In this document: positions 25,976-33,581 of the stretch, piece after piece
Numbering within the stretch: the first letter of the stretch is position 1
How the letters are laid out: each line of letters starts with the position of its first letter
Assembly (NCBI RefSeq): GCF_000719285.1
Contig: NZ_JOFS01000011.1
Coordinates: 124,001 to 188,000, forward strand
Length of the DNA stretch: 64,000 nucleotides
Direction: 5' to 3'
DNA from: Streptomyces bicolor
Lineage (GTDB): Bacteria; Actinomycetota; Actinomycetes; Streptomycetales; Streptomycetaceae
The notes under the pieces: model-generated
What the model was told of the DNA's origin: nothing
The model's database searches: none
Seen by the model: the letters and a program-made list of their open reading frames with translations, nothing else
Made by a program: the position numbers and the translations under genes

Positions 25976-26214
25976 CAGGCGGCGTGGGCTCCCGGTGCCT
26001 TGCGGTCGGCGTCCTCGGCCTCGTCGAAGAGCTGCTGGTGCTCGTCGAGGAAGCGGCGAGCGGCGTCCAGGCCGCGCTGACGCAGGCCCTCGGCGTCGTC
26101 GCGGACGAGACGGGTGATGTAGTCGCCGAGGTCCAGGCCTCGGTCCTTGGCCCGGGCCTGGGCGAGTTTCTTGACTTCGGGGTCGACGCGGACGCCGAGC
26201 TGGGTCTTCGCCAT
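25975..26214 (-). CDS. Ribbon-helix-helix antitoxin
   Basis: A 79-residue protein. Residues 1-42 form a ribbon-helix-helix DNA-binding domain (TQLGVRVDPEVKKLAQARAK), and an Arg/Glu-rich helical C-terminus probably binds the toxin. Its stop overlaps the toxin start by one base. TACCGT lies 6 bases before ATG 26214 (leaderless), and the palindromic operator at 26223-26238 overlaps that -10 box, which predicts tight autoregulation. Confidence 0.8.
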   Translation of the reverse strand: MAKTQLGVRVDPEVKKLAQARAKDRGLDLGDYITRLVRDDAEGLRQRGLDAARRFLDEHQQLFDEAEDADRKAPGAHAA

Positions 26215-26222
26215 ACCCGAAC

Positions 26223-26238
26223 GGTAACAGCTGTTACC
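26223..26238. promoter_or_regulatory. Toxin-antitoxin operator (16-bp perfect palindrome)
   Basis: GGTAACAGCTGTTACC is perfectly symmetric and starts 8 bases upstream of the antitoxin ATG. It covers part of the TACCGT -10 element on the minus strand, the expected position for repression by an antitoxin or antitoxin-toxin complex. Confidence 0.7.
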
Positions 26239-26343
26239 ACACAGGGGCCAGGTGGCGGGAAGCCCAGGCGTCTACCGTTGACCTCGGGGCCAGGCCCGCT
26301 GACCGGGCCCGCTGACCAACCCCTCAAGGTCACGGGAGGCGCC

Positions 26344-27084
26344 ATGCGAAGGGCTCGCGCTGCTCGGATGATCAAAGCTGCCGCGTTCGTCGGCATCGTA
26401 GGCCTGGGCAGCGCCGGCGGCGTGGGTACGGCCTACCCGCCGGCGCAGGCATGGGCCAGTGCGCCGACGCAGATGGTCACCTCGACAGCTCCCACTGTGG
26501 ACCTTCCTGCCCCGGACCAACTGCAGTCGGCACTGCTGAGGGCCGACGATCTCGGGCCGGCCTTCACGCAAAAGCCGACCACCGGCCCGTCGCCGTCCCA
26601 GCCGGAAGACGCAGCGAACGAAACCCGATTCGCAGGCTGCCAACCCTTGGCAGGACTACTGAACGGCACGGGAGACGACGGCCGCTCGAAGAACCCTCGA
26701 GCCGTGGCCATATTCACGAGCCGGGACGGACGCGTTGCTGTGTATGAAGCGCTGACCGCTGAGCCGCCCGCCGTACTCGATGACGACTATGCGCAAACCA
26801 AGCAGGCTCTGGAGTCCTGCGGTTCCATCAGCCTGGTATCTGCCGGTCAAACGATCAAGTTTTCGCTGACCCCGATCCGTTTCGGCGGCCCTGACTCGTC
26901 CGCTGTACGCATGGACGCCACCCACCAAGGGGTGCTCGTCAACGGTTACATCGCGATCGAGCGGCTGGGTGAGAGCGTGGCCCTGGCTTACGCCTTCTTC
27001 CAGGTTGGTGGAGGTTCTTCGCAGCTGGCGAGCCACTTCTACCAGCGCGCCGCCGACAAAGCACGGACGACTCTCGATCTATGA
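26344..27084 (+). CDS. Secreted protein, possible PknH-like sensor fold
   Basis: A 246-residue protein with a signal peptide (positive N-terminus, hydrophobic core, cleavage near AWASA). The mature part starts LQSALLRADDLGPAF and contains two well-spaced Cys (residues ~100 and 160), resembling extracellular PknH-type sensor domains; that assignment is tentative. GGGAGG (26334-26339) supports ATG 26344. It is divergent from the toxin-antitoxin operon. Confidence 0.65.
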   Translation: MRRARAARMIKAAAFVGIVGLGSAGGVGTAYPPAQAWASAPTQMVTSTAPTVDLPAPDQLQSALLRADDLGPAFTQKPTTGPSPSQPEDAANETRFAGCQPLAGLLNGTGDDGRSKNPRAVAIFTSRDGRVAVYEALTAEPPAVLDDDYAQTKQALESCGSISLVSAGQTIKFSLTPIRFGGPDSSAVRMDATHQGVLVNGYIAIERLGESVALAYAFFQVGGGSSQLASHFYQRAADKARTTLDL

Positions 27085-27174
27085 ACTGCCGCAGGCCACC
27101 ACCCAGGCTTGGATCACCAGGGCGGCGACGTGCCGTCGAGCAGATCTCAGAGAGACTTGCTCATCAACCTCTCG

Positions 27175-27513
27175 TCACCCACTGGACAAGAGCCAGCGCA
27201 CCGGGTCGCACCCGAATGGCAGCAGCACCAGCCCCACGGCCGCCGCGAACACCCCGAACATTCCCCAGTGCTGGATCGGTAGGGCGAACAGCGTGTGTTC
27301 ATTCCACTCTCGGTTCACGTACCGACCCACGAGCCAGTTTTCAGCCCCTCCCAGACCGACCCAGACAAGCGCCCCTGCTGAGTCTCCGATCGCCGAGCCT
27401 TCTCCGAGCGCCAAGACGCCGGCCGCCTGATCCAAGACAAAGAGCGGAACGATGGGACCAACGACATACAACACGATCGTCAGCAATCCGTAGCCCGACC
27501 AGACAATGGTCAC
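27175..27513 (-). CDS. Small integral membrane protein, uncharacterised
   Basis: A 112-residue protein with an N-terminal hydrophobic segment after a VWSGYG motif, a central NWLVGRYVN segment, a FALPIQHWG motif and a C-terminal TM helix. This layout recalls an abundant family of uncharacterised Streptomyces membrane proteins (WxGxG ... GR.LN ... FxxPxxYW). GTG 27513 is preferred because a GGGCAGAGG ribosome site precedes it; GTG 27534 is the upstream alternative. Confidence 0.6.
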   Translation of the reverse strand: MTIVWSGYGLLTIVLYVVGPIVPLFVLDQAAGVLALGEGSAIGDSAGALVWVGLGGAENWLVGRYVNREWNEHTLFALPIQHWGMFGVFAAAVGLVLLPFGCDPVRWLLSSG

Positions 27514-27746
27514 GGTCCTCTGCCCTTCTCCCACCCTGGCCTCAGCGAGCCGCAGTTGTCCGTCGGCCCGCAGCTTGGCCCACAGATATGGGGACCCCTC
27601 CCGGAAGCACCGACTCCTTCAGCCGGCACCGGGGCCCAGCGACATCCCGCGGGTGGCCGCCGATCCTGCGGGTTCGGTCAAGCGCTGCTGACCACAGCGC
27701 GTGCCGAACGGCGATGCGCCGATCGCGCGAAGGGGGGCAAGGGAGC

Positions 27747-27909
27747 ATGCCTGAGACCAGGCCCGAAGAGGTCTTCGCCGGCCACGTGCACGAGTGGCAC
27801 AGCGAAGAGGGGTGGGGCGTGCTCGCTTCTCCAGGCCGGCGGTTTCCGAGAGTTGACCACCGGTCAGCCTGTCACCCTCTCGGCCGAGGAAGCTGAGCAG
27901 GACGAGTAG
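27747..27909 (+). pseudogene. Decayed cold-shock-like gene with internal deletion and frameshift
   Basis: From ATG 27747 one frame reads GHVHEWHSEEGWGVLASP, a cold-shock-like start. The expected continuation (GGFRELTTGQPVTLSAEEAEQDE) appears in another frame and stops at 27909. The middle of the domain, which carries the RNA-binding aromatic strand in relatives, is missing. A deletion that also shifted the frame explains this. A purine-rich ribosome site (AAGGGGGG) is still present. Confidence 0.6.
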
Positions 27910-28082
27910 CAGGATCTCGTGCAGCCGCTGCCAGGTCCCGGGCCAGGCTGACTCACACAAGGGACCAGCTGAGGCAACCTCTCGCCCTTGGTGGCCGCAC
28001 AGGCCCCGCAACCCCGGCAACCTTCGCGCGCCGGGCGGCCACTGCTGTGCGACACGGCACGCAGGCGGAGGCGGGAGGCCCC

Positions 28083-29306
28083 ATGGGCGGCACGGTGAGC
28101 GGCAGGCGCGGTGCGGCGGTCTGGACGGCGGCGGCGGTGAGTGCGGCGCTGCTGGCGGTGTGGAGCCCGGCGGACGAGGCGTACGGCGCGACGACGCTGG
28201 TCGTGGCGACCGACGGGAGTGACTCCGCGCCGGGCACCTTGGAGCGGCCGCTGCGGACCGTCCAGCGGGCCGTGGATCTGGCGAAGCCCGGCGACGTCAT
28301 CGCCGTACGCGCCGGCACCTACACCCTCACCGACAACATCACCATCACGAGCTCCGGGACCGCCGGCCAGCCCATCACCCTCGGCGCCCACCAGGGCGAG
28401 CGCGCGGTCATCGACGGCGAGCAGCTGCCCGCCAGTCACACACCGGTCGGCGGCAGCATCCCGCGGGCCGAGCGCGGGGCGATCCACATGGAGGCCTCGT
28501 ACTGGCGTATCTCCGGCCTGGAGCTGGTCAACGGTCCGTACGGGGTCTATTGCGACGGGTGCAATCACAACGTCTTCTCGCGGTTGTCCACGCACGACAA
28601 TTACGAGTCCGGATTCCAGCTCCAGGGATCGTCCAGCGACAACCAGATCCTGAACCTGGACAGTTACGGCAATCGCGACCCGCGCAAGAACGGCGAGAGT
28701 GCCGACGGCCTGGCCATCAAGGAGGGCAGCGGAACCGGCAACGTGGTGCGCGGCGCCCGGTTGTGGAACAACGTCGACGACGGGTTCGACGCCTGGAAGT
28801 TCACTTCGCCCATTCTGATCGAGAATACGATCACGTACGGCAACGGCTACAACCGCTGGAACTTCCCGGACTTCTCGGGCGACGGCAACGGCTTCAAGAT
28901 GGGCGGCGGCAGCCCCGCCCCGGCCGTCGGCCACAGCCTCCACAACACGATCGCGTTCAAGAACGCGGCGCACGGCGTCACGGACAACGGCAATCCCGGT
29001 TCCCTGACCCTGACCCGCAACACGACCTGGGCCAACGCCGGCACCGGCTTCGACGCCGACGTGGCGGGCGGCACCGCCACCCTCACCGCCAGCCTGTCCG
29101 TCGGCGACGCCCGCGCGGCGGCCGTCGGCCCGGGAACGGTGGCCAAGGGCAACTCATGGAACCTCGGCGGGGCTTGGGACGCGTCGTCAGTCCTCAGCAC
29201 CGACTCGGGGGCGATCACGCGCCCGCGCTCCGCCGATGGCTCGCTGCCGTCGGCCCCGACCTTCCTCGTGCCTCGGAGCGGCGCGGCCGTCGGCGCCCGG
29301 TTCTGA
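28083..29306 (+). CDS. Secreted pectate lyase, PL9 family
   Basis: A 407-residue exported right-handed beta-helix enzyme. After a signal peptide (to about AYGA) the sequence shows the PL9 pattern: a DGSDSAPGTLERPLRTVQRA start, Asn-rich turns, the SADGLAIKEGSGTGN segment with the likely catalytic Lys, and the Ca-binding Asp-rich NNVDDGFDAW. It should cleave polygalacturonate by beta-elimination. The GGGAGG ribosome site sits close (4 bases) to ATG 28083. Confidence 0.88.
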   Translation: MGGTVSGRRGAAVWTAAAVSAALLAVWSPADEAYGATTLVVATDGSDSAPGTLERPLRTVQRAVDLAKPGDVIAVRAGTYTLTDNITITSSGTAGQPITLGAHQGERAVIDGEQLPASHTPVGGSIPRAERGAIHMEASYWRISGLELVNGPYGVYCDGCNHNVFSRLSTHDNYESGFQLQGSSSDNQILNLDSYGNRDPRKNGESADGLAIKEGSGTGNVVRGARLWNNVDDGFDAWKFTSPILIENTITYGNGYNRWNFPDFSGDGNGFKMGGGSPAPAVGHSLHNTIAFKNAAHGVTDNGNPGSLTLTRNTTWANAGTGFDADVAGGTATLTASLSVGDARAAAVGPGTVAKGNSWNLGGAWDASSVLSTDSGAITRPRSADGSLPSAPTFLVPRSGAAVGARF

Positions 29307-29463
29307 GGCGCCGGGTTCGGACGGGCCGGAATGGGCCGCACGGGCCGCACGGTCGGATTTGAGACAGTCCGGCCGGAAGACATGGTCCGGACTATTTCCG
29401 GGAAGCCGCTTTTCGCAGGCCACGGAAGGCCGGGAAAGGACCACGAGGGACGTCAATGCGCCA

Positions 29464-29524
29464 CCGGAGTACGGCAATTCAACCCTGCGGTTGATTCTTC
29501 AAAGAGCCCGCTGCCATACTCCGG
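29464..29524. promoter_or_regulatory. Nested inverted repeats upstream of DUF485/symporter operon
   Basis: CCGGAGTA (29464-29471) pairs with TACTCCGG (29517-29524), and inside them TCAACC-CTGC-GGTTGA (29479-29494) forms a second perfect hairpin. The 318-base gap 29307-29624 contains no gene and is AT-richer than its surroundings. The repeats may be an operator or a leader structure controlling the two-gene operon. Confidence 0.4.
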
Positions 29525-29624
29525 CTTCCGGCTCCGCCGCCGTCGCCGCCGCTCACAGCCCCCCACCCCCAACAAATCCCGCGTTCCCGCATGTCCGGCA
29601 TGCCGCAGCAAAGAAGGTGCGCCT

Positions 29625-30035
29625 GTGTCCGAGTTTTCACCTTGGCACGACAATTCTTTCACATACGCTCCCCCGACCAATGAACCGGCGCCGTCCCAGC
29701 GCATATCCGAAGACCCCGAATTTCACTTACTGCGCCGCGCCCAGCGCAGGTTCGGAGTCCGTGCGACGCTCCTGTCGGTCGGCGGATTCCTGCTGTACGT
29801 GCTTCTGTCGCATTCCGTCCCCGGCCTGATGAACCAGCGCCTGCTCGGCCACCTCACCCTCGGTCTCGCCCTGGGCCTCGGACAGTTCGTGGTGATGGGC
29901 GTGACCGCCTGGTGCTACGTCCGCCACATGCGCGCCCGGGTCGACCCGCTCGCCCGTGGCCTGGCCTCGCGGCTGAAGCAGCACACGGCACGGCCGAGCG
30001 CCCCGCCCGCCTCCAGGGGGTACCGCACGTGGTGA
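29625..30035 (+). CDS. DUF485 membrane protein with a TTA codon
   Basis: A 136-residue protein with a charged N-terminus and two TM helices, the usual small partner of acetate/cation-type symporters. Codon 35 (29727-29729) is TTA, the rare leucine codon read by the bldA tRNA, and I found no other TTA in any gene of the window. The first ~45 codons are AT-rich compared with neighbours. AAGAAGGTG gives the ribosome site. Its stop overlaps the symporter start by four bases. Confidence 0.85.
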   Translation: MSEFSPWHDNSFTYAPPTNEPAPSQRISEDPEFHLLRRAQRRFGVRATLLSVGGFLLYVLLSHSVPGLMNQRLLGHLTLGLALGLGQFVVMGVTAWCYVRHMRARVDPLARGLASRLKQHTARPSAPPASRGYRTW

Positions 30036-31633
30036 CCATGTCCGAAGGCATCGTCGACCGGTTCAGCCTGCAACTGACGTTCGTGCTGTTCCTGTCGGTG
30101 GTCGTGGTCACGCTGTTCATGGCGCTGCTGACGGCCCCTCAGCGCGACGAGATCAGCGAGTTCTACCTCGGCAACCGCACGATGTCCCCGCTGCGCAACG
30201 GCCTCGCCATGTGCGGCGACTACCTCTCGGCCGCGACCCTGCTGGGCAGTACCGGCCTGGTCGCCCTCACCGGATACGACGGTCTGCTGTACCTCGGCGG
30301 CACGGTCGTCGCCTGGATGATGGTGCTGCTGCTCGTCGCCGAACCCCTGCGCCGTGCGGGCAGGTTCACGCTGGGCGACACGCTGGCCCTGCGCCTGACC
30401 CGGCTGCAACGCCCGGCGCGGCTCGCCCTGGCCGTGTGCACCCTGGCCATCACCACCCTGTATCTGGTGGCCCAACTCGTCGGCAGCATGGCCCTGTTGA
30501 CCCAGTTCACCGGCGAACCCAGCGCCGGAACCCGAACCCTGTGTGTGGTGGTGATCGGCACCATCGTCATCGTGTACGCCGCCATCGGCGGCGCTCCCGG
30601 CGCCACGGTCATCCAGATCATCAAGGCCGTGATGCTGGTGGCGGGCGTGACGATCACCGCGGTCATGGTGCTCCACCACTACGACTGGAACCCGGGCGCC
30701 CTGTTGTCCGCGGCCGCGGACAACAGCGGCACCGGCACACAGTTCCTCGAACCCGGACTGCGCTACGGCGTCAGCACCACCAGCAAGCTCGACTTCTTCA
30801 GCCTGGAACTGGCGATCGTCCTCGGCCTCGCCGCCCTCCCCCACGTACTGATGCGGCTGCTCGCCCCGCGCAGGGTCGACGTCCTGCGCTCCTCCGTCGT
30901 GTGGGCGGTGGGCCTGGTCGGCCTGGTCTGCCTGGCGGCCGGGGTCCTGGGCCTCGGCGCCACCGCCGTCGTCGGCCGGGAGACCATCGCGGAGACGGAC
31001 CACAAGGGCGACTCCGCCGTCCTGCTGCTGGCCAACGCCCTCGGCGGCGGCATCCTCACGGCGCTGCTGTCCTGCCTCGCCTTCGTCACGCTGCTCGCCG
31101 TCGCGGCCGGCCTCACCCTCGCCGCCGCGTCGTCCCTCGCCCACGACCTGTACGGCGAGGTGATCCGCAAGGGCCGCGCGAGCGAGACCGAGGAACTGGC
31201 CGTCGCCCGGCTGTCCGCCGTCGTCATCGGCGTCCTCGCCATGATGCTCGCCCTCGTCTCCTGGGGCGCCAACACCGCGACGCTCGCCTTCCTCGCCTTC
31301 GCCATCGCGGCGTCCGCGATCCTGCCGACGATCGTGTACACCCTGTTCTGGCGCCGCTTCACCGGCGAGGGAGCGCTGCTCAGCCTCTGGGGCGGCCTGC
31401 TCTGCTCGGTCCTGCTGGTCCTGTTCTCCCCTGTCGTCTCCTCCGCGCCGGGCTCGTTCTATCCGGACTCCGACTTCGCCTGGTTCCCGTTGCAGAACCC
31501 GGGCATCGTCTCCATCCCGGCGGGCTTCCTCCTCGGCTGGCTCGGCAGCGTGCTGAGCGGCCGCCAGGAACGTCAGGAGGACGCCGCCTACGCGGAGTTC
31601 GAGGTGCGGATGCTGGTGGGCGCGAAGGAGTAG
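30032..31633 (+). CDS. Sodium/solute symporter (ActP-like)
   Basis: A 533-residue SSS-family transporter with about 13 TM helices. Typical motifs are EFYLGNRTMSP, NGLAMCGDYLSAATLLG near the N-terminus and ALPHVLMRLLAP in the middle. ActP-type members take up acetate or other monocarboxylates with Na+. GTG 30032 overlaps the DUF485 stop (GTGA); ATG 30038 is a possible alternative. Coupling to a TTA-containing gene predicts bldA-dependent expression. Confidence 0.9.
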   Translation: MTMSEGIVDRFSLQLTFVLFLSVVVVTLFMALLTAPQRDEISEFYLGNRTMSPLRNGLAMCGDYLSAATLLGSTGLVALTGYDGLLYLGGTVVAWMMVLLLVAEPLRRAGRFTLGDTLALRLTRLQRPARLALAVCTLAITTLYLVAQLVGSMALLTQFTGEPSAGTRTLCVVVIGTIVIVYAAIGGAPGATVIQIIKAVMLVAGVTITAVMVLHHYDWNPGALLSAAADNSGTGTQFLEPGLRYGVSTTSKLDFFSLELAIVLGLAALPHVLMRLLAPRRVDVLRSSVVWAVGLVGLVCLAAGVLGLGATAVVGRETIAETDHKGDSAVLLLANALGGGILTALLSCLAFVTLLAVAAGLTLAAASSLAHDLYGEVIRKGRASETEELAVARLSAVVIGVLAMMLALVSWGANTATLAFLAFAIAASAILPTIVYTLFWRRFTGEGALLSLWGGLLCSVLLVLFSPVVSSAPGSFYPDSDFAWFPLQNPGIVSIPAGFLLGWLGSVLSGRQERQEDAAYAEFEVRMLVGAKE

Positions 31634-31647
31634 GGGATGCTTCTGCC

Positions 31648-32055
31648 ATGCCTACCCGTACGTTTCTGATCGGCGCCGCCCGCGAGCGCCCCTGCACGCT
31701 CGTCGTCTGCCGGGGCTGCTGCTGCGGCAATCCCAGCAAGCACCCCGGCACCGATCACGCCTGGCAGGTGGAGCAACTGCGCGTCGCGGGGGCCGAGCAC
31801 GGCTTCGAGGTCCGTACGACCGACTGCCTCGGCCCCTGCGACCAGGCCAACGTGATCGTCGTCCAGCCGTCGGCCGCGGGGCGCCGGGCCGGCGGGCGGG
31901 CCACCTGGGTGGGCTTCGCGATGGACGACGACTGCACGGAGGAGATCGTGCGATGGGCGGCCGCGGGCGGCCCGGGCCTCGCGGAACCGCCCGTCACGCT
32001 GGAGCTGCAGTTCATCCGGCCACCACGGGACGCACGGGTGCGGTCACGCCGCTGA
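31648..32055 (+). CDS. (2Fe-2S) ferredoxin-domain protein
   Basis: A 135-residue thioredoxin-like ferredoxin. Cluster cysteines are in CRGCCCGN near residue 22 and CLGPCDQANVIVV near residue 64. It lies 14 bases after the symporter stop but may belong to the downstream zinc-related genes. Its electron-transfer partner is unknown. Confidence 0.8.
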   Translation: MPTRTFLIGAARERPCTLVVCRGCCCGNPSKHPGTDHAWQVEQLRVAGAEHGFEVRTTDCLGPCDQANVIVVQPSAAGRRAGGRATWVGFAMDDDCTEEIVRWAAAGGPGLAEPPVTLELQFIRPPRDARVRSRR

Positions 32056-32091
32056 ACCCGGTCCGGTCCCGGGTCGATCCCCGGTCAATTG

Positions 32092-32118
32092 TTAATGGGA
32101 TCCATTTTCATGTAGCGT
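32092..32118 (+). promoter_or_regulatory. Zur-like box and promoter for rpmF/CobW
   Basis: AATGG-gat-CCATT (32094-32106) followed by TTTCAT resembles the AT-rich palindrome bound by Zur in Streptomyces. TAGCGT (32113-32118) is a plausible -10. This AT-rich stretch stands out from its GC-rich surroundings and precedes a cysteine-free L32 and a CobW-type GTPase, the usual Zur targets. Confidence 0.65.
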
Positions 32119-32149
32119 CCTCGGTGTTCACCCACCGAGGAGGTCCGTC

Positions 32150-32320
32150 ATGGCTGTCCCGAAGCGGAAGATGTCCCGCAGCAACACCCGCCACCGCCGC
32201 GCCCAGTGGAAGGCGAGCACGCCCCAGCTCGTGCCCGTCACCATCGACGGCGTCAGCCACCTCGTGCCGCAGCACCTGGTCAAGGCGTACGAGCGCGGGC
32301 TGCTGCGCCCCGAGGGCTGA
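32150..32320 (+). CDS. rpmF: 50S ribosomal protein L32, zinc-independent paralogue
   Basis: A 56-residue L32 with the family start [21 protein letters not shown]. It contains no cysteine, so the zinc ribbon of the standard L32 is absent. Such paralogues replace the zinc form during zinc starvation and free its metal. GAGGAGGT is a strong ribosome site. The CobW-type gene starts 7 bases after its stop. Confidence 0.93.
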   Translation: MAVPKRKMSRSNTRHRRAQWKASTPQLVPVTIDGVSHLVPQHLVKAYERGLLRPEG

Positions 32321-32326
32321 CCGGGG

Positions 32327-33508
32327 ATGCCGTACGAGAGCCGTCTGCCCGTCACCGTCCTGTCCGGGTTCCTCGGGGCCGGCAAGACGACCCTGCTCAA
32401 CCATGTGCTCGCCAACCGCGAGGGCCTGCGCGTTGCGGTCATCGTCAACGACATGAGCGAGGTCAACATCGACGCCGCGCTGGTGCGGGGCGGCGAGGCC
32501 GCGCTGTCGCGGACCGAGGAACGCCTGGTCGAGATGACCAACGGGTGCATCTGCTGCACCCTGCGCGACGACCTGCTGGAAGAGGTCGACCGGCTCGCCC
32601 GCGAGGGCCGCTTCGACCATCTCCTCATCGAGTCGTCCGGCATCTCCGAACCCATGCCCGTCGCGGCCACCTTCGCCTTCGCCCGCGACGACGGCGCCAC
32701 CCTCGGCGATCTCGCTCTCCTGGACACCATGGTGACGGTCGTCGACGCCGCGAACTTCCTGTCCGAGCTGGACAGCGGCGAGGAACTCGCCGAGCGCGGC
32801 CTCGACCAGTACGAGGAGGACGAGCGCACCGTCAGCGATCTCCTCGTCGACCAGGTCGAGTTCGCGGACGTCATCGTGCTCAACAAGCTGGACCTGGTGG
32901 ACGACGTCACGGCGGACCGGCTGCGGGCGGCCCTGCGCCGGCTCAACCCCGCCGCGCGGCTCGTCGACGCCGTACGCGGACGGGTGCCGCTCCAAGAGGT
33001 GCTCGGCACGCGGCTGTTCGACCTGGAGCGCGCCCAGCAGGCGCCCGGCTGGGTACGGGAGCTCAACGGCGACCACGTGCCGGAGACCGAGGAGTACGGG
33101 ATCTCCTCCACGGTGTTCCGCTCCGCGGCGCCCTTCCATCCCGGGCGGCTGTGGACCTTCGTCACCGAGCAGCTCGACAGCGGCGCCTACGGGAAGGTGC
33201 TGCGGTCCAAGGGGTTCTTCACCCTCGCCAGCCGCCCGCGGGTGACGGGCCTGTGGTCGCAGGCCGGCTCCGTCGCCCGCTTCGAGCCCAGCGCCGCGCG
33301 GGACACCGACGCCCCGTACGCGCAGGAGCTGGTGTTCATCGGCACGCATCTGCACAAGGAGGCACTGCAGGCCGCCCTGGCCGACTGCCTCATGGCCGGC
33401 GGTGAGGGCGTGCCGTCCGCCGACCCGTTCCCGGCCTGGGACACATACGGTGTCGACTACGCCTGCGAACACGAGCACACGGCTGAGCTCCAGGTGTCCG
33501 CTCACTGA
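32327..33508 (+). CDS. CobW/G3E-family GTPase, probable zinc metallochaperone
   Basis: A 393-residue G3E GTPase. It has Walker [10 protein letters not shown], the metal-binding GCICC motif, ESSGISEP, the NKLD guanine motif and a C-terminal CobW domain, ending in a His-rich CEHEHT tail. With the Zur-like box and the zinc-free L32 it probably delivers zinc to a client enzyme (ZigA/ZNG1 type). It is translated from an operon with rpmF. Confidence 0.9.
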   Translation: MPYESRLPVTVLSGFLGAGKTTLLNHVLANREGLRVAVIVNDMSEVNIDAALVRGGEAALSRTEERLVEMTNGCICCTLRDDLLEEVDRLAREGRFDHLLIESSGISEPMPVAATFAFARDDGATLGDLALLDTMVTVVDAANFLSELDSGEELAERGLDQYEEDERTVSDLLVDQVEFADVIVLNKLDLVDDVTADRLRAALRRLNPAARLVDAVRGRVPLQEVLGTRLFDLERAQQAPGWVRELNGDHVPETEEYGISSTVFRSAAPFHPGRLWTFVTEQLDSGAYGKVLRSKGFFTLASRPRVTGLWSQAGSVARFEPSAARDTDAPYAQELVFIGTHLHKEALQAALADCLMAGGEGVPSADPFPAWDTYGVDYACEHEHTAELQVSAH

Positions 33509-33581
33509 CTCCCCCGCACCCGGCCCGCCTATCCTGGTGAGGGGCCGGTCCTGCTCGCAGAGCGCGAGAAGGGAGCCGCTG

